Positions 34,601 to 42,266 of a stretch of 64,000 bases of DNA are shown here, one piece after another. The DNA comes from Hassallia byssoidea VB512170 (lineage in GTDB: Bacteria > Cyanobacteriota > Cyanobacteriia > Cyanobacteriales > Nostocaceae). How positions within the stretch are numbered: the stretch's first letter is position 1; every line of letters starts with the position of its first letter. The stretch spans positions 62,001 to 126,000 of the forward strand of contig NZ_JTCM02000005.1 in NCBI RefSeq assembly GCF_000817785.2. The letters run 5' to 3'. The notes beneath the pieces are model-generated. The model saw nothing but the letters and a program-made list of their open reading frames with translations, did not search any database and was not told where the DNA came from. The position numbers and the translations under genes were made by a program.

Positions 34601-34853
34601 GTCAATGGAACGACTAAATGCGATTTTGATGACAGCTTTAACTTCCGCATTAGGTTTAGCACCGATGGTCATTCAAGGTGGACCAGGACAGGAACTTTTG
34701 CAACCGTTATCTGTAGTAGTATTTGGTGGTTTGTTTACTTCTACTGCAATAACTTTAGTGGTTTTACCTGCGTTGTATGCGAAGTTTGGTAAATTTTTGT
34801 TCCCGAAGAAAGTGGAGTCAGCTAAAGAGGGGCAATTTTTCATGCATATGTAG
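31683..34853 (+). CDS. HME-RND efflux pump 1 (CusA/CzcA family)
   Basis: The proton-driven inner-membrane pump subunit of a metal-efflux complex. The 1056-aa protein shows the full RND plan: TM1 (about 13-32), a large periplasmic loop opening with LAPEEVESLVTLPIESAING, TM2-TM6 (about 345-540), a second loop, and TM8-TM12 (about 875-1045). TM4 carries the charged DDAIVYGEN motif that relays protons. The periplasmic part has a 20-residue low-complexity insertion near 150-165 (ENGENSSN...) absent in pump 2. It follows two membrane-fusion genes and has its own box. Metal specificity is not certain from sequence; copper/silver or cobalt/zinc are both possible. Confidence 0.88.
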   Translation: MLGNIVRWVINRRWLVVLATIIVSFWTFYVIPQMPLDVLPAFAPPQVEIQAEAPGLAPEEVESLVTLPIESAINGTPGVTAVRSSSAAGISAVRVIFNSSTDIYQARQLVTERLQQAVSKLPPGIEPPQISPTTSPVGLVVQYAFTVENGENSSNPTLEGKQATSSTPNSLMEARRIVDWQVTNRLLAVSGVSQVLTFGGDERQFQVLVDPVKLAAFNITLDQVTQATQKANVNASGGFFITSDTEKLIRGIGRIESIEDLKKSTIISRNGIPVRLQDVANAQIGAAVKRGDGSFNGKPAIIVMVNKQPIVDTPTVTRAVEKAMAEVKAGLPKNIKVTTTFRQDSYIESSVDNVRSSLIQGSIIAAIILIPFLMNWRILAVCLLNFFLTLLFGMLALSWLGIGLNTMTLGGLAVAIGTAIDDAIVYGENIYRRLRENKTSDDPLSPLEIIFEGSEEVRDSLVGATIIGIIVFSPIFTLPGIEGRIFTPMGISYLVVVVVSSLESLLVTPALCAILLPNTKVTKREPWLARFCKGIYSSCLSFSMRNSFLIMGIATVLTVASIVIIPSFGRAFLPEFQEQTMVNTLSSYPTSSLEISTKAGHVIEEALKNDRRFKFVQTRAGRASGDAEAAGVNVAHVDIELSKEGMKNREKTLKVMREAFEKIPGSVANIGGFLSHRMDEVLSGVRSSIAVKIFGSDLTELRKIGQQVEQQMATVNGVIDLQLEPQLPVPQIQIKFDRDAASRYGHTVGDLADTIETALNGKVVSKVLENQQSFDLIVWLKPEARQNLETIRNLLIDTPDGQKVPLGSVAKIEEGTGPNTINRENVSRLIVVSANAKGRDLRSIVTDIESKVKSNIQVPAGYFIQYAGQFEAEERATQNILVFSAIAFIAITVLMYLSVKSIPSTAMIMINLPIALVGGVIAVALTGGIISVASLVGFVSLFGVATRNGLLLVDNYNSKYAEGMPLKEVITKGSMERLNAILMTALTSALGLAPMVIQGGPGQELLQPLSVVVFGGLFTSTAITLVVLPALYAKFGKFLFPKKVESAKEGQFFMHM

Positions 34854-34885
34854 GAAAATTATTTTGGAAATGGTATATATAGTCC

Positions 34886-35221
34886 CTAAGCCATACCGTA
34901 CCCCGTATACTTTCTTGCATAAACAGGCTGCAAACCTAACACAATATCTTCCTTCGATACTCCCATTGCGACCAGTTCATCAGCAATCAATTTATCGCTC
35001 TGGTTGCGTTGAATCCAAATTTTCCCATCTTTAATATCTAAATGCATGATGCAATTGTAAATACGGCGATGTTTATCCCACCCCAAATCGACTATTTGAT
35101 AATGCTCGCGTTCGATATCAAAAATCGTTTGTACCTCAAGTTCGCCATGTATCGGCTTTCCTTTGCTATATTCGGTCAAGAGTTCTTGAATGCACTGGCG
35201 GTAAAATATTAATTTATCCAT
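34886..35221 (-). CDS. xisI: XisI family protein
   Basis: The 111-aa protein matches the XisI family ('fdxN element excision controlling factor'), named from Anabaena, where it is required with XisH for excision of the fdxN DNA element by XisF. Typical are a YRQCIQELL opening, HYQIVDLGWD, RIYNCIMHLDIKDGKIWIQ and a MGV...EDIVLG end. Its gene overlaps the end of xisH by 13 bp, the standard arrangement. The biochemical role is unknown; the pair is very common in cyanobacteria away from any fdxN element. Here it sits in reverse orientation between two RND pump genes. Confidence 0.88.
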   Translation of the reverse strand: MDKLIFYRQCIQELLTEYSKGKPIHGELEVQTIFDIEREHYQIVDLGWDKHRRIYNCIMHLDIKDGKIWIQRNQSDKLIADELVAMGVSKEDIVLGLQPVYARKYTGYGMA

Positions 35222-35628
35222 CTGACTATCACCTCATCTACAGGGTCGTACACTATTAATTTAACTTGATACTGTTGTATCGATGCTTTTGCTAAATCGC
35301 GTTGAAAAAATGACTCATAAGCCGCAATTGGCACAGCTAAATATAAAATTCGTTCTTTTTCACTGGCTTCTAAAACTAAGCGGTAATTTAGAAATTGACC
35401 CAATGCCAGATGAAAATCAAATAAGGCTGAGTCACTTAAAAAGCTTTTAATTTCGACTGCTATTTTTTCTCCTGCTCTTTCAGCCCCCAATAGCCGCTCT
35501 GCACCTAAATCAATTCTAACTTCATCCTCTTCGCCGTACTCAATTCTCAATGGATCATGTGTAATTGCCCACTGTTCTCTTTGAAGAGCCTTTTTAACTA
35601 CGTCATGAAATCGGTCTTTGGCTGACAT
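35209..35628 (-). CDS. xisH: XisH family protein (PD-(D/E)XK-like)
   Basis: The 139-aa protein matches XisH: it opens AKDRFHDVVKKALQREQW, and has RIDLGAERLLGAERAGEKIA followed by VEIKSF, which fits the D...E-x-K active site of PD-(D/E)XK nucleases (the family is placed in that fold). With XisI it forms a two-gene unit. The original role is control of programmed excision in heterocysts; orphan pairs like this one have no proven job. The unit points against the flanking efflux genes and has probably been inserted as a block. Confidence 0.88.
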   Translation of the reverse strand: MSAKDRFHDVVKKALQREQWAITHDPLRIEYGEEDEVRIDLGAERLLGAERAGEKIAVEIKSFLSDSALFDFHLALGQFLNYRLVLEASEKERILYLAVPIAAYESFFQRDLAKASIQQYQVKLIVYDPVDEVIVRWIN

Positions 35629-35718
35629 CTATTCTCACTCAGATGGTTTTAAGTCGTTCATTTTAAATAAATTCGTGGCTTAAATAGAATTTTATGCACT
35701 CCATACCTCTCCCAGAAA

Positions 35719-35735
35719 TTTCATCCCAATTTCAT
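35719..35735 (+). promoter_or_regulatory. TTTCAT-N5-TTTCAT box 4
   Basis: TTTCAT-CCCAA-TTTCAT, 86 bp before the second RND pump gene. It lies just upstream of the divergent xisH start, so it could also be read from the other side. Confidence 0.7.
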
Positions 35736-35821
35736 CTTCATCTGAGAAAGTAGATAAAGTACCCAATATTTAAATTTACTAGCTGCATTAAGAGTACGAA
35801 TATCCCTCAAAGGGTCTAAAA

Positions 35822-38800
35822 ATGCTTAATTCTGTAGTTAAATGGTCTATTGCTCAACGTTGGCTAGTCGTCATTGCTTCTATAATTATTAGCCTGTGGG
35901 GCTTTCGTGTCCTCACCCAAATGCCACTAGACGTATTTCCCAACTTTGCCCCACCGCAAGTTGAAATTATGACCGAAGCCGAAGGACTTGCACCGGAGGA
36001 GGTCGAGTCCCTAGTTACTCGTCCGATCGAAAGTGCAATTAACGGAACCCCTGGACTTGAAGCATTACGTTCCTCCTCAGCTGTTGGTCTTTCGGCTGTG
36101 CGGGCAACTTTCAGTGGGGATACAGATATTTATCGCGCTCGTCAATTAGTCACCGAACGGTTGCAGCAAGCACGCAGCCAAATTCCGCAGGGTGTCGAAG
36201 AGCCAGAAATTCTTCCTGTCAGTTCTCCTCTGGGATGGACTGTTAAATATGCTTTCACTTCCGATACTACACCGATCGTGGAGGTGTGGCGTATCGTCAA
36301 CTGGCAAGTAAAAAACCGTCTTTTGGCTGTTCCCGGTGTTAGTAATATTGTTGTCTTTGGTGGGGATGAGCGTCAGTACCAAGTGCTGGTTAACCCAGAT
36401 CAACTCAAAGCATTTAATGTCACCCTGGCAGATGTCACCAAAGCCGCACAAGCTGCTAATGCCAATGCACCGGGAGGATTTTTGATAACTCCCGACCAAG
36501 AAACGTTGGTGCGCGGGGTGGGAAGGATTGAATCTATTGAACAATTAAAAAAATCAGTAATTAAAGCTAAAAATGGCACACCTGTTTTATTAGAACAAGT
36601 TGCAGATGTACAAATTGGCGCAGCACTCAAACGCGGTGACGGTAGTTTTGGGGGTAAGAAAGCAGTTATTGTCACTGTCAATAAACAGCCAGATGCGGAT
36701 ACACCTAAGGTGACAAAGGCAGTTGAAGCCGCAATAGAGGAGATTAAAGCTGGTTTACCCAAAGATGTCAAAATTACGACTACTTTCCGCCAAGAAGACT
36801 TTATCGAAGCCTCCATTAAGAATGTTGAAGAAGCTTTGCGCGATGGTACTATTATCGTCTGCATCATCCTGATTTTATTTTTAATGAATTGGCGGACGGT
36901 AATTATTAGTTTAAGCGCCCTTCCGGTATCTTTGTTGCTAGGGATGATGATTCTCAACTGGACGGGACAAGGTATTAACACCATGACTTTAGGGGGATTG
37001 GTGGTAGCCATTGGTTCGGTGGTGGATGATGCAATTGTGGATATGGAAAATGTCTATCGTCGTTTGCGAGAAAACCAACTTGCAGGAAACCCCGTCCCAC
37101 CGTTGCAAGTTGTCTTTAACGGTTCGGTAGAAGTGCGGGTAAGCGTGCTTTTCGCCACTATTATTATTGCCGTCGTTTTTGCACCAATTTTCGCCCTTTC
37201 TGGGGTGGAAGGGAAAATTTTTGCGCCGATGGGGCTAGCATATTTACTATCAATTGCTGCTTCCACCTTGGTTGCACTGACATTAACCCCAGCAATGTGT
37301 GCGTTGCTGTTAGTAAATACAAAATTACCTAGTACGGAAACTTGGTTAGAGAAACAAACCCATAAACTTTACCGTCCAGCTTTGAAATTTTCTCTGCGTC
37401 GTCCCAAAGTTGTTTTAACAACAGCAATGGCGGGTTTTGTAGCAGTATTAGTAATTATGACGGGATTAGGGCAAGTATTTTTACCAGAATTTCAAGACCG
37501 TGCCTTAGTAATTGCCGCAGTTCTCATGCCTGGGGAGTCGCTGTCAGCTACCAATCAAGTTGGCTTGGCAATCGAGGAAGCCTTAAAGAACAATCCTGGA
37601 GTGGAAACGGCTCAATTACGCTCTGGACGCGCTCAGGGAGATACTGAGGTGGCTGGTGTAAATGCTGCGGAATTGGACGTGCAACTCAGCGAAGAGGGAG
37701 CAAAGGATAGGGAAAAAACCATAGAAATAATCCGCAAGGAATTTGAGAGAATTCCCGGAGTTGTACCGAATATTGGTGGTTTTATTTCACACCGGATGGA
37801 TGAAGTGTTGTCAGGGGTGAGGAGTGCGATCGCAGTCAAAATCTTCGGTTCCGACTTGGAACAACTGCGTACTCTTGGCAAACAAGTACAGTCAGCAATG
37901 GGTCAAATTCAGGGTTTAGCTGACTTGCAACTTGAACCGCAAGTACCGATGAAACAGGTGCAAATTCAATTTGACCGCGATGCCGCAGCACGTTATGGTT
38001 TGACAATTGGTGAATTATCGGAAGAGGTAGAAACTGCTCTCAATGGACGAGTTGTTTCTCAAGTATTAGAACAGCAACAAACTTTTGATATGGTAGTTTG
38101 GTTGCAAGAAAAATATCGCCATAATATCGAAATTATCAGTAATTTGCTTGTTGATACTCCCAACGGACAAAAAATTCCTTTAGCTCAAGTTGCCAAAATT
38201 GATTATGGTACTGGTCCCAACACGATTAACCGCGAAAATGTCTCTAGATATATTGTTGTATCGAGCAACGTCGCTGGACGAGATTTAGGTTCTGTGATTA
38301 AAGATATCAGAGAAAAAGTAAAGCAGCAGGTGCAGTTACCTCCTGGATATTTTATTGAATATGGTGGTCAATTTGAAGCGCAAGAAGGAGCCACAAAAAC
38401 TTTATTATTTGCGGGAATTTTAGCATTTTTCGCTATTGCAGTTATACTTTACTTTGCCGTCAAATCTATTCCTGCTACTATTATGATTTTAATTAACTTG
38501 CCTCTAGCATTAATTGGTGGCGTTATTTCTATCGCTTTAACTGGTGGCATTATTTCAGTTGCATCAATGGTCGGATTTATTACATTATTTGGAGTTGCAG
38601 CCAGAAACGGATTGCTATTAGTTGAAAACTATAATGCTCGGTTAGCAGAAGGGCAACCTTTACGGGAGGTTTTAATTGAAGGTTCGATGGAAAGATTGGT
38701 TGCAATTTTGATGACAGCTTTAGCATCTGCGCTGGGTATGGTGCCTTTGGTAATTGGCAGTGGTGCTGGTAAAGAAATCCTCCAGCCCCTGGCAGTGGTA

Positions 38801-38941
38801 GTGTTAGGTGGTTTGTTTACATCTACTACTTTGACTTTATTGGTGCTTCCAGCTTGCTATATGCAATTTAGTAAGTTTTTGGTTCCGAAAAAGACGACAC
38901 AAATACAAAACATACAATTTACTCAAGGTTCCGCAATATGA
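35822..38941 (+). CDS. HME-RND efflux pump 2 (CusA/CzcA family)
   Basis: A second metal-efflux RND subunit of 1039 aa, clearly related to pump 1 along its whole length (shared LAPEEVESLVT, PNIGGFISHRMDEVLSGVRS and GTGPNTINRENVS segments). TM4 carries DDAIVDMEN, one residue class different from DDAIVYGEN of pump 1, a position linked to substrate or proton coupling, so the two pumps may differ in metal. It has its own TTTCAT box and is followed by a His-rich lipoprotein and a CDF exporter. It probably uses one of the two membrane-fusion proteins upstream. Confidence 0.88.
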   Translation: MLNSVVKWSIAQRWLVVIASIIISLWGFRVLTQMPLDVFPNFAPPQVEIMTEAEGLAPEEVESLVTRPIESAINGTPGLEALRSSSAVGLSAVRATFSGDTDIYRARQLVTERLQQARSQIPQGVEEPEILPVSSPLGWTVKYAFTSDTTPIVEVWRIVNWQVKNRLLAVPGVSNIVVFGGDERQYQVLVNPDQLKAFNVTLADVTKAAQAANANAPGGFLITPDQETLVRGVGRIESIEQLKKSVIKAKNGTPVLLEQVADVQIGAALKRGDGSFGGKKAVIVTVNKQPDADTPKVTKAVEAAIEEIKAGLPKDVKITTTFRQEDFIEASIKNVEEALRDGTIIVCIILILFLMNWRTVIISLSALPVSLLLGMMILNWTGQGINTMTLGGLVVAIGSVVDDAIVDMENVYRRLRENQLAGNPVPPLQVVFNGSVEVRVSVLFATIIIAVVFAPIFALSGVEGKIFAPMGLAYLLSIAASTLVALTLTPAMCALLLVNTKLPSTETWLEKQTHKLYRPALKFSLRRPKVVLTTAMAGFVAVLVIMTGLGQVFLPEFQDRALVIAAVLMPGESLSATNQVGLAIEEALKNNPGVETAQLRSGRAQGDTEVAGVNAAELDVQLSEEGAKDREKTIEIIRKEFERIPGVVPNIGGFISHRMDEVLSGVRSAIAVKIFGSDLEQLRTLGKQVQSAMGQIQGLADLQLEPQVPMKQVQIQFDRDAAARYGLTIGELSEEVETALNGRVVSQVLEQQQTFDMVVWLQEKYRHNIEIISNLLVDTPNGQKIPLAQVAKIDYGTGPNTINRENVSRYIVVSSNVAGRDLGSVIKDIREKVKQQVQLPPGYFIEYGGQFEAQEGATKTLLFAGILAFFAIAVILYFAVKSIPATIMILINLPLALIGGVISIALTGGIISVASMVGFITLFGVAARNGLLLVENYNARLAEGQPLREVLIEGSMERLVAILMTALASALGMVPLVIGSGAGKEILQPLAVVVLGGLFTSTTLTLLVLPACYMQFSKFLVPKKTTQIQNIQFTQGSAI

Positions 38942-38980
38942 TACTTAATTTATTAATTCTTCCTAAAATACCCCCTGGTA

Positions 38981-39009
38981 GTTTTTCATACTCACGATGT
39001 GTGAAAAAC
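38981..39009. promoter_or_regulatory. Dyad before the lipoprotein gene
   Basis: GTTTTTCATAC and GTGTGAAAAAC form an inverted repeat with one mismatch, 7 nt apart. It includes one TTTCAT half-site but not the second direct repeat. It lies 67 bp upstream of the lipoprotein start and 40 bp past the pump 2 stop, so it may be an operator or part of a terminator. Confidence 0.4.
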
Positions 39010-39076
39010 AAAGGTTTATGGGAAGAGATTCTGTCGAACTTACGTTGATTACTAACAACTGATGGGGAGTAAATTA

Positions 39077-39613
39077 ATGAAAAATTTTAAATTAGGCTTC
39101 GTTATTTTAGCAAGCACTGGATTACTTTTCTTGGGTGCTTGTAGCGGTGGAAGTCAAGAAAATGCTTCCACTGACAAGACAGAAACTACTAATACAGCAG
39201 CAAATACTTCAAAAACTGGTACTGCAAAATCAGGTGAATCATCACAAGAAGATGATGACAAAAAAGGTCATTCCGAAAAACATGAAGAAGGTAAAGAACA
39301 TTCACATGGCGGTCAAGTTGTTGAAACAGGTAAATATCATTTAGAGTTTGTTGCCGAAAAAGAAGATAAAGGAACTCACTTAGATTTGTACTTAGAAACA
39401 GGAGATAAACATGAAACAGTACCTAACGCTAAAGTAACGGCTGATATTCAGTCACCAGATGGAAAACAAACGACAATTCCTCTTACTTATGATGCTGAAG
39501 GTAAGTATTACAAAGGGGAAATATCAAACAAAGCAACGGGACCGTATCAGGTGAGAATTAATGCTGAAGTTGGTGGTGAAAAACTAAACGGTCGGTTTAG
39601 CTTTAATCAGTAA
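39077..39613 (+). CDS. His-rich lipoprotein, probable periplasmic metal binder
   Basis: The 178-aa protein has a lipoprotein signal with an LGAC lipobox (Cys near 22), a Ser/Thr/Asp-rich linker, a His/Lys/Glu-rich stretch (HSEKHEEGKEHSHGG, about 70-84) that can bind metal, and a C-terminal beta-sandwich-like domain of about 95 residues. The start at 39077 is chosen because GGGGAG at 39064-39069 is 7 nt upstream; an ATG at 39062 lies before it. It sits between pump 2 and czcD. It probably buffers or hands over metal in the periplasm; this is inference from its composition and place. Confidence 0.75.
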   Translation: MKNFKLGFVILASTGLLFLGACSGGSQENASTDKTETTNTAANTSKTGTAKSGESSQEDDDKKGHSEKHEEGKEHSHGGQVVETGKYHLEFVAEKEDKGTHLDLYLETGDKHETVPNAKVTADIQSPDGKQTTIPLTYDAEGKYYKGEISNKATGPYQVRINAEVGGEKLNGRFSFNQ

Positions 39614-39658
39614 TTAGAAAGCAATTAGAAAATATGAACGATAGTAAGCAGGGGAGTA

Positions 39659-40582
39659 ATGTCTCATAACCACAGCCACGAAGGACACGGACACAATCAC
39701 AGTGCTGTAAACTACAATCGCGCCTTTGTGGTTAGTGTTGCACTTAATACAGGCTTTGTTTTGATTGAGGCAATTTACGGCATTGTTGCAAACTCCCTTG
39801 CTCTACTTGCGGATGCAGGTCATAATCTCAGTGATGTTTTAGGTTTGCTACTTGCTTGGGGAGCCAGCATTCTCGCTCGTCGTCTCCCAACACCTCGTCG
39901 TACCTATGGTTTGCGTCGTTCCTCAATTTTGGCTGCGCTGTTAAACGCTATTCTACTACTTGTTGCTTCAGGCGCGATCGCTTGGGAAGCTATCCGCCGT
40001 TTTATCGAACCTAGCCCAGTATCAGGTGGTACAATTATCGGCGTTGCTGCAATAGGTATTATTATTAACACGGTAAGCGCTTTGATGTTTATGTCTGGAC
40101 GGGAAAACGATTTAAATATTAGGGGAGCATTTCTACATTTAGTTGCTGATGCGGTGGTATCTTTGGGTGCAGTCCTAGCTGGTATTGCCATTGTTACAAC
40201 TGGTTGGTTATGGTTTGACCCTGTTGTTAGCTTAATTATTGTTGTCGTGATTGTTGTCGGAACTTGGCAATTGTTGCAAGAGTCTGTCAACCTGGTTACA
40301 GATGCCGTACCAGCAGGAATTGAACCGCTGGCTGTCCGCACATATCTAACGGAACTTCCTGGTGTAACTGGTGTCCACGACTTACATATCTGGGGGATGA
40401 GTACCACAGAAACAGCACTCACCGTTCACTTAATAATGCCAAATGGACATCCAGGCGATGCTTTTTTAGTAGAAGTGAATAAACAGCTTCACGACCATTT
40501 TAGTATTGAACATACCACAATTCAAATAGAGTTTGGTAACCCCAATTATCCTTGTGTTCTAGCAAATGAAGGTGTTGTTTAG
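39659..40582 (+). CDS. czcD: Cation diffusion facilitator (CzcD-like)
   Basis: A proton-coupled inner-membrane exporter for Zn(II), Co(II) or Cd(II). The 307-aa protein begins with a His-rich tail (HNHSHEGHGHNH), has six membrane segments (about 22-215) with the metal-site motifs HNLSD in TM2 (about 56-60) and HLVAD in TM5 (about 160-164), and a cytosolic C-terminal domain with HDLHIW (about 241). GGGGAG precedes the ATG. It follows the lipoprotein gene after 45 bp, so both are likely on one transcript. Confidence 0.9.
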   Translation: MSHNHSHEGHGHNHSAVNYNRAFVVSVALNTGFVLIEAIYGIVANSLALLADAGHNLSDVLGLLLAWGASILARRLPTPRRTYGLRRSSILAALLNAILLLVASGAIAWEAIRRFIEPSPVSGGTIIGVAAIGIIINTVSALMFMSGRENDLNIRGAFLHLVADAVVSLGAVLAGIAIVTTGWLWFDPVVSLIIVVVIVVGTWQLLQESVNLVTDAVPAGIEPLAVRTYLTELPGVTGVHDLHIWGMSTTETALTVHLIMPNGHPGDAFLVEVNKQLHDHFSIEHTTIQIEFGNPNYPCVLANEGVV

Positions 40583-41047
40583 AGTATTTAAACTTAATTT
40601 TTTTGCTTTAAGTATTTATTATTTTTAGACTTGGCTTCTAAAGACTACCTGTAAAACTTAGTAAATCTACTATAAAGAATAAACCTCGGAGTTGCGATTG
40701 CATTTAAGCACAATGCTATTGATGCACTTGAAAATTTAGCAGAAAAAAGTAGTTTTACTGTCAGGTTAAATAATAATGGATATCGAGAAGCTAATGATTT
40801 AATTTATTATTAACAGCTTTGAATTAGTAATACGTAACAATAAATTACTTTCGCTCAAGTTGATTATAATTGAGAATTGTTTAAAATAAGATAAATATAA
40901 AGCAAATTTACTTATGATAATTTTTCGGGGATACTATCAAATTTCATCCTAATTTCATATCGCTCTGCCAAACTATTAAATAAATGTGTTGTTCAGCCAA
41001 GAAGATGTTGATGGTTGATTTATTTAACTAGCTAGAGGAGTGTAGTA
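40583..41047. other. Intergenic, about 465 bp; possible gene remnant and regulator box
   Basis: A 40-codon stretch with coding character (40691-40813, starting VAIAFKHNAIDALENL) has no start codon and may be a gene scrap. Beyond it lies AT-rich DNA and box 5 at 40942-40958. Confidence 0.35.
40942..40958 (+). promoter_or_regulatory. TTTCAT-N5-TTTCAT box 5 (two-component operon)
   Basis: TTTCAT-CCTAA-TTTCAT, 89 bp before the DUF2808 gene that heads the regulator operon. A TATTAAAT sequence 16 nt further on could be the -10 element. This implies autoregulation of the response regulator. Confidence 0.72.
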
Positions 41048-41533
41048 ATGAAGAAAGCTTTAATTTGTGCAGCAGCTTTTACCTTGACTGTAGCAGTTTC
41101 TATGCCAGGTACTTATGCCAAGTATACAAGAGAATCTGGTAATTTTCCTCATATTGTTAACTTATCAGAATTTCCCCAAGGTATAAAACACTGGCGAATT
41201 CTTAGACATACATTAAAGTTAGAAATTCCCCAACAAAGTAAGGCTGTTTATCAACTAAATATCGAAGCTCCAGAGAATATAGTTGTCAGGAATAATATTG
41301 ATGTGTCTGACCAATCAGGTAAAAAGATTGATACAAAAATTACTATTAATGATAAAAAAGTTATATTATTATTTGCCGAACCAGTGGCTCCTGGAACTAT
41401 GCTTACCATTGAGATGAATAATGTCAAAAAAACTAGAGTTACTTCTGGAGAAAAACTGTACAATATTTCTGCATTTTTAGTTGGAATAAATGCCGAATTA
41501 CCAATTGGTGTGGTTCGACTGCGTGTGAATTGA
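41048..41533 (+). CDS. DUF2808 exported protein
   Basis: The 161-aa protein has a cleavable signal peptide (about 1-24, MKKALICAAAF...ATYAK style) and a DUF2808-type beta-rich domain. This family is nearly confined to cyanobacteria and its function is unknown. It is the first gene of an operon with a response regulator (31 bp gap) and a sensor kinase, so it may act in the periplasm as an accessory to metal sensing or as a target of the system. A related protein is encoded at 44283, also with a TTTCAT box. Confidence 0.75.
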   Translation: MKKALICAAAFTLTVAVSMPGTYAKYTRESGNFPHIVNLSEFPQGIKHWRILRHTLKLEIPQQSKAVYQLNIEAPENIVVRNNIDVSDQSGKKIDTKITINDKKVILLFAEPVAPGTMLTIEMNNVKKTRVTSGEKLYNISAFLVGINAELPIGVVRLRVN

Positions 41534-41564
41534 TAAATAAATTATAGAACTATATCCGCTTGCC

Positions 41565-42266
41565 ATGAAAGTTTTACTAGTTGAAGACGAATTAGATTTA
41601 GGTGCATCAATTAAGCGTAAATTGCATCAAGAAAAATATATTGTTGACTGGGTTCAAGATGGAGATGAAGCATGGAGTTGTCTAGAAAGTAATTGGACGC
41701 AATACACATTAGGAATTTTTGATTGGTTGCTACCAGGATTATCGGGTTTAGACTTGTGTAAGCGTCTGCGGGTTCGCAACAATTCATTACCAGTGCTAAT
41801 GCTGACAGCAAGAGATAGCATGGAAGATAAAGTTGCTGGGTTGGATGCTGGGGCTGATGATTATTTAGTAAAGCCGTTTGGAATGGTGGAATTGTTAGCA
41901 AGATTGCGTGCTTTACAACGACGTTATCCTAATTTTAAAGCACCGCAACTACAAGTAGGAAATCTAATTTTAGACTACGCTGCTTGTACTGTTTCGCATC
42001 AGCAACCTAATGGTAATAAGCAGATAATTCATTTAACAAAGAAAGAGTTTCATTTACTAGAATATTTGATGAATCGTCCCAATACAATTGTTACCCGCGA
42101 CCAAATATTGAATCATCTTTACAGTTTTAGCGCGGAACGAGTTAGTAATGTAGTAGCGGCTCAGGTACGACTGTTGCGACGCAAATTATCAGAATATAAT
42201 TGTGATGGGTTAATTGAAACTGTCCCCAGTATGGGTTATCGTTTTAATCCTGATGATGCAGATTAA
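41565..42266 (+). CDS. rppA: OmpR-family response regulator (RppA/NrsR/CopR-like)
   Basis: The 233-aa protein has a receiver domain with E7/D8, phosphorylation site D53, T81 and K103, and an OmpR-type winged helix (about 130-230) ending in the usual ETVPSMGYRF. It belongs to the RppA/NrsR/CopR group that senses nickel, copper or redox with a partner kinase. The kinase gene follows with a 14-bp overlap. It is the likely reader of the TTTCAT-N5-TTTCAT boxes of this island; OmpR proteins bind head-to-tail one-turn repeats. Metal identity cannot be read from sequence. Confidence 0.88.
   Translation: MKVLLVEDELDLGASIKRKLHQEKYIVDWVQDGDEAWSCLESNWTQYTLGIFDWLLPGLSGLDLCKRLRVRNNSLPVLMLTARDSMEDKVAGLDAGADDYLVKPFGMVELLARLRALQRRYPNFKAPQLQVGNLILDYAACTVSHQQPNGNKQIIHLTKKEFHLLEYLMNRPNTIVTRDQILNHLYSFSAERVSNVVAAQVRLLRRKLSEYNCDGLIETVPSMGYRFNPDDAD

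Noticed and set aside
34886-35628. fdxN element excision locus
   Set aside because: XisH and XisI are here, but no XisF recombinase and no fdxN or nif gene are in the window.
36400-37011. Long minus-strand frame of about 200 codons inside RND pump 2
   Set aside because: It is antisense to a clearly conserved RND protein, and its composition is that of a shadow frame (Ser/Thr/Ile-rich, no motif, no ribosome-binding site).
39904-40422. Minus-strand frame of 172 codons inside czcD
   Set aside because: Antisense to the CDF gene; no family resemblance; codon pattern follows the sense gene.
40691-40813. 40-codon stretch VAIAFKHNAIDALENL...
   Set aside because: It has some coding character but no start codon and no recognised relative; mentioned only in the intergenic entry.
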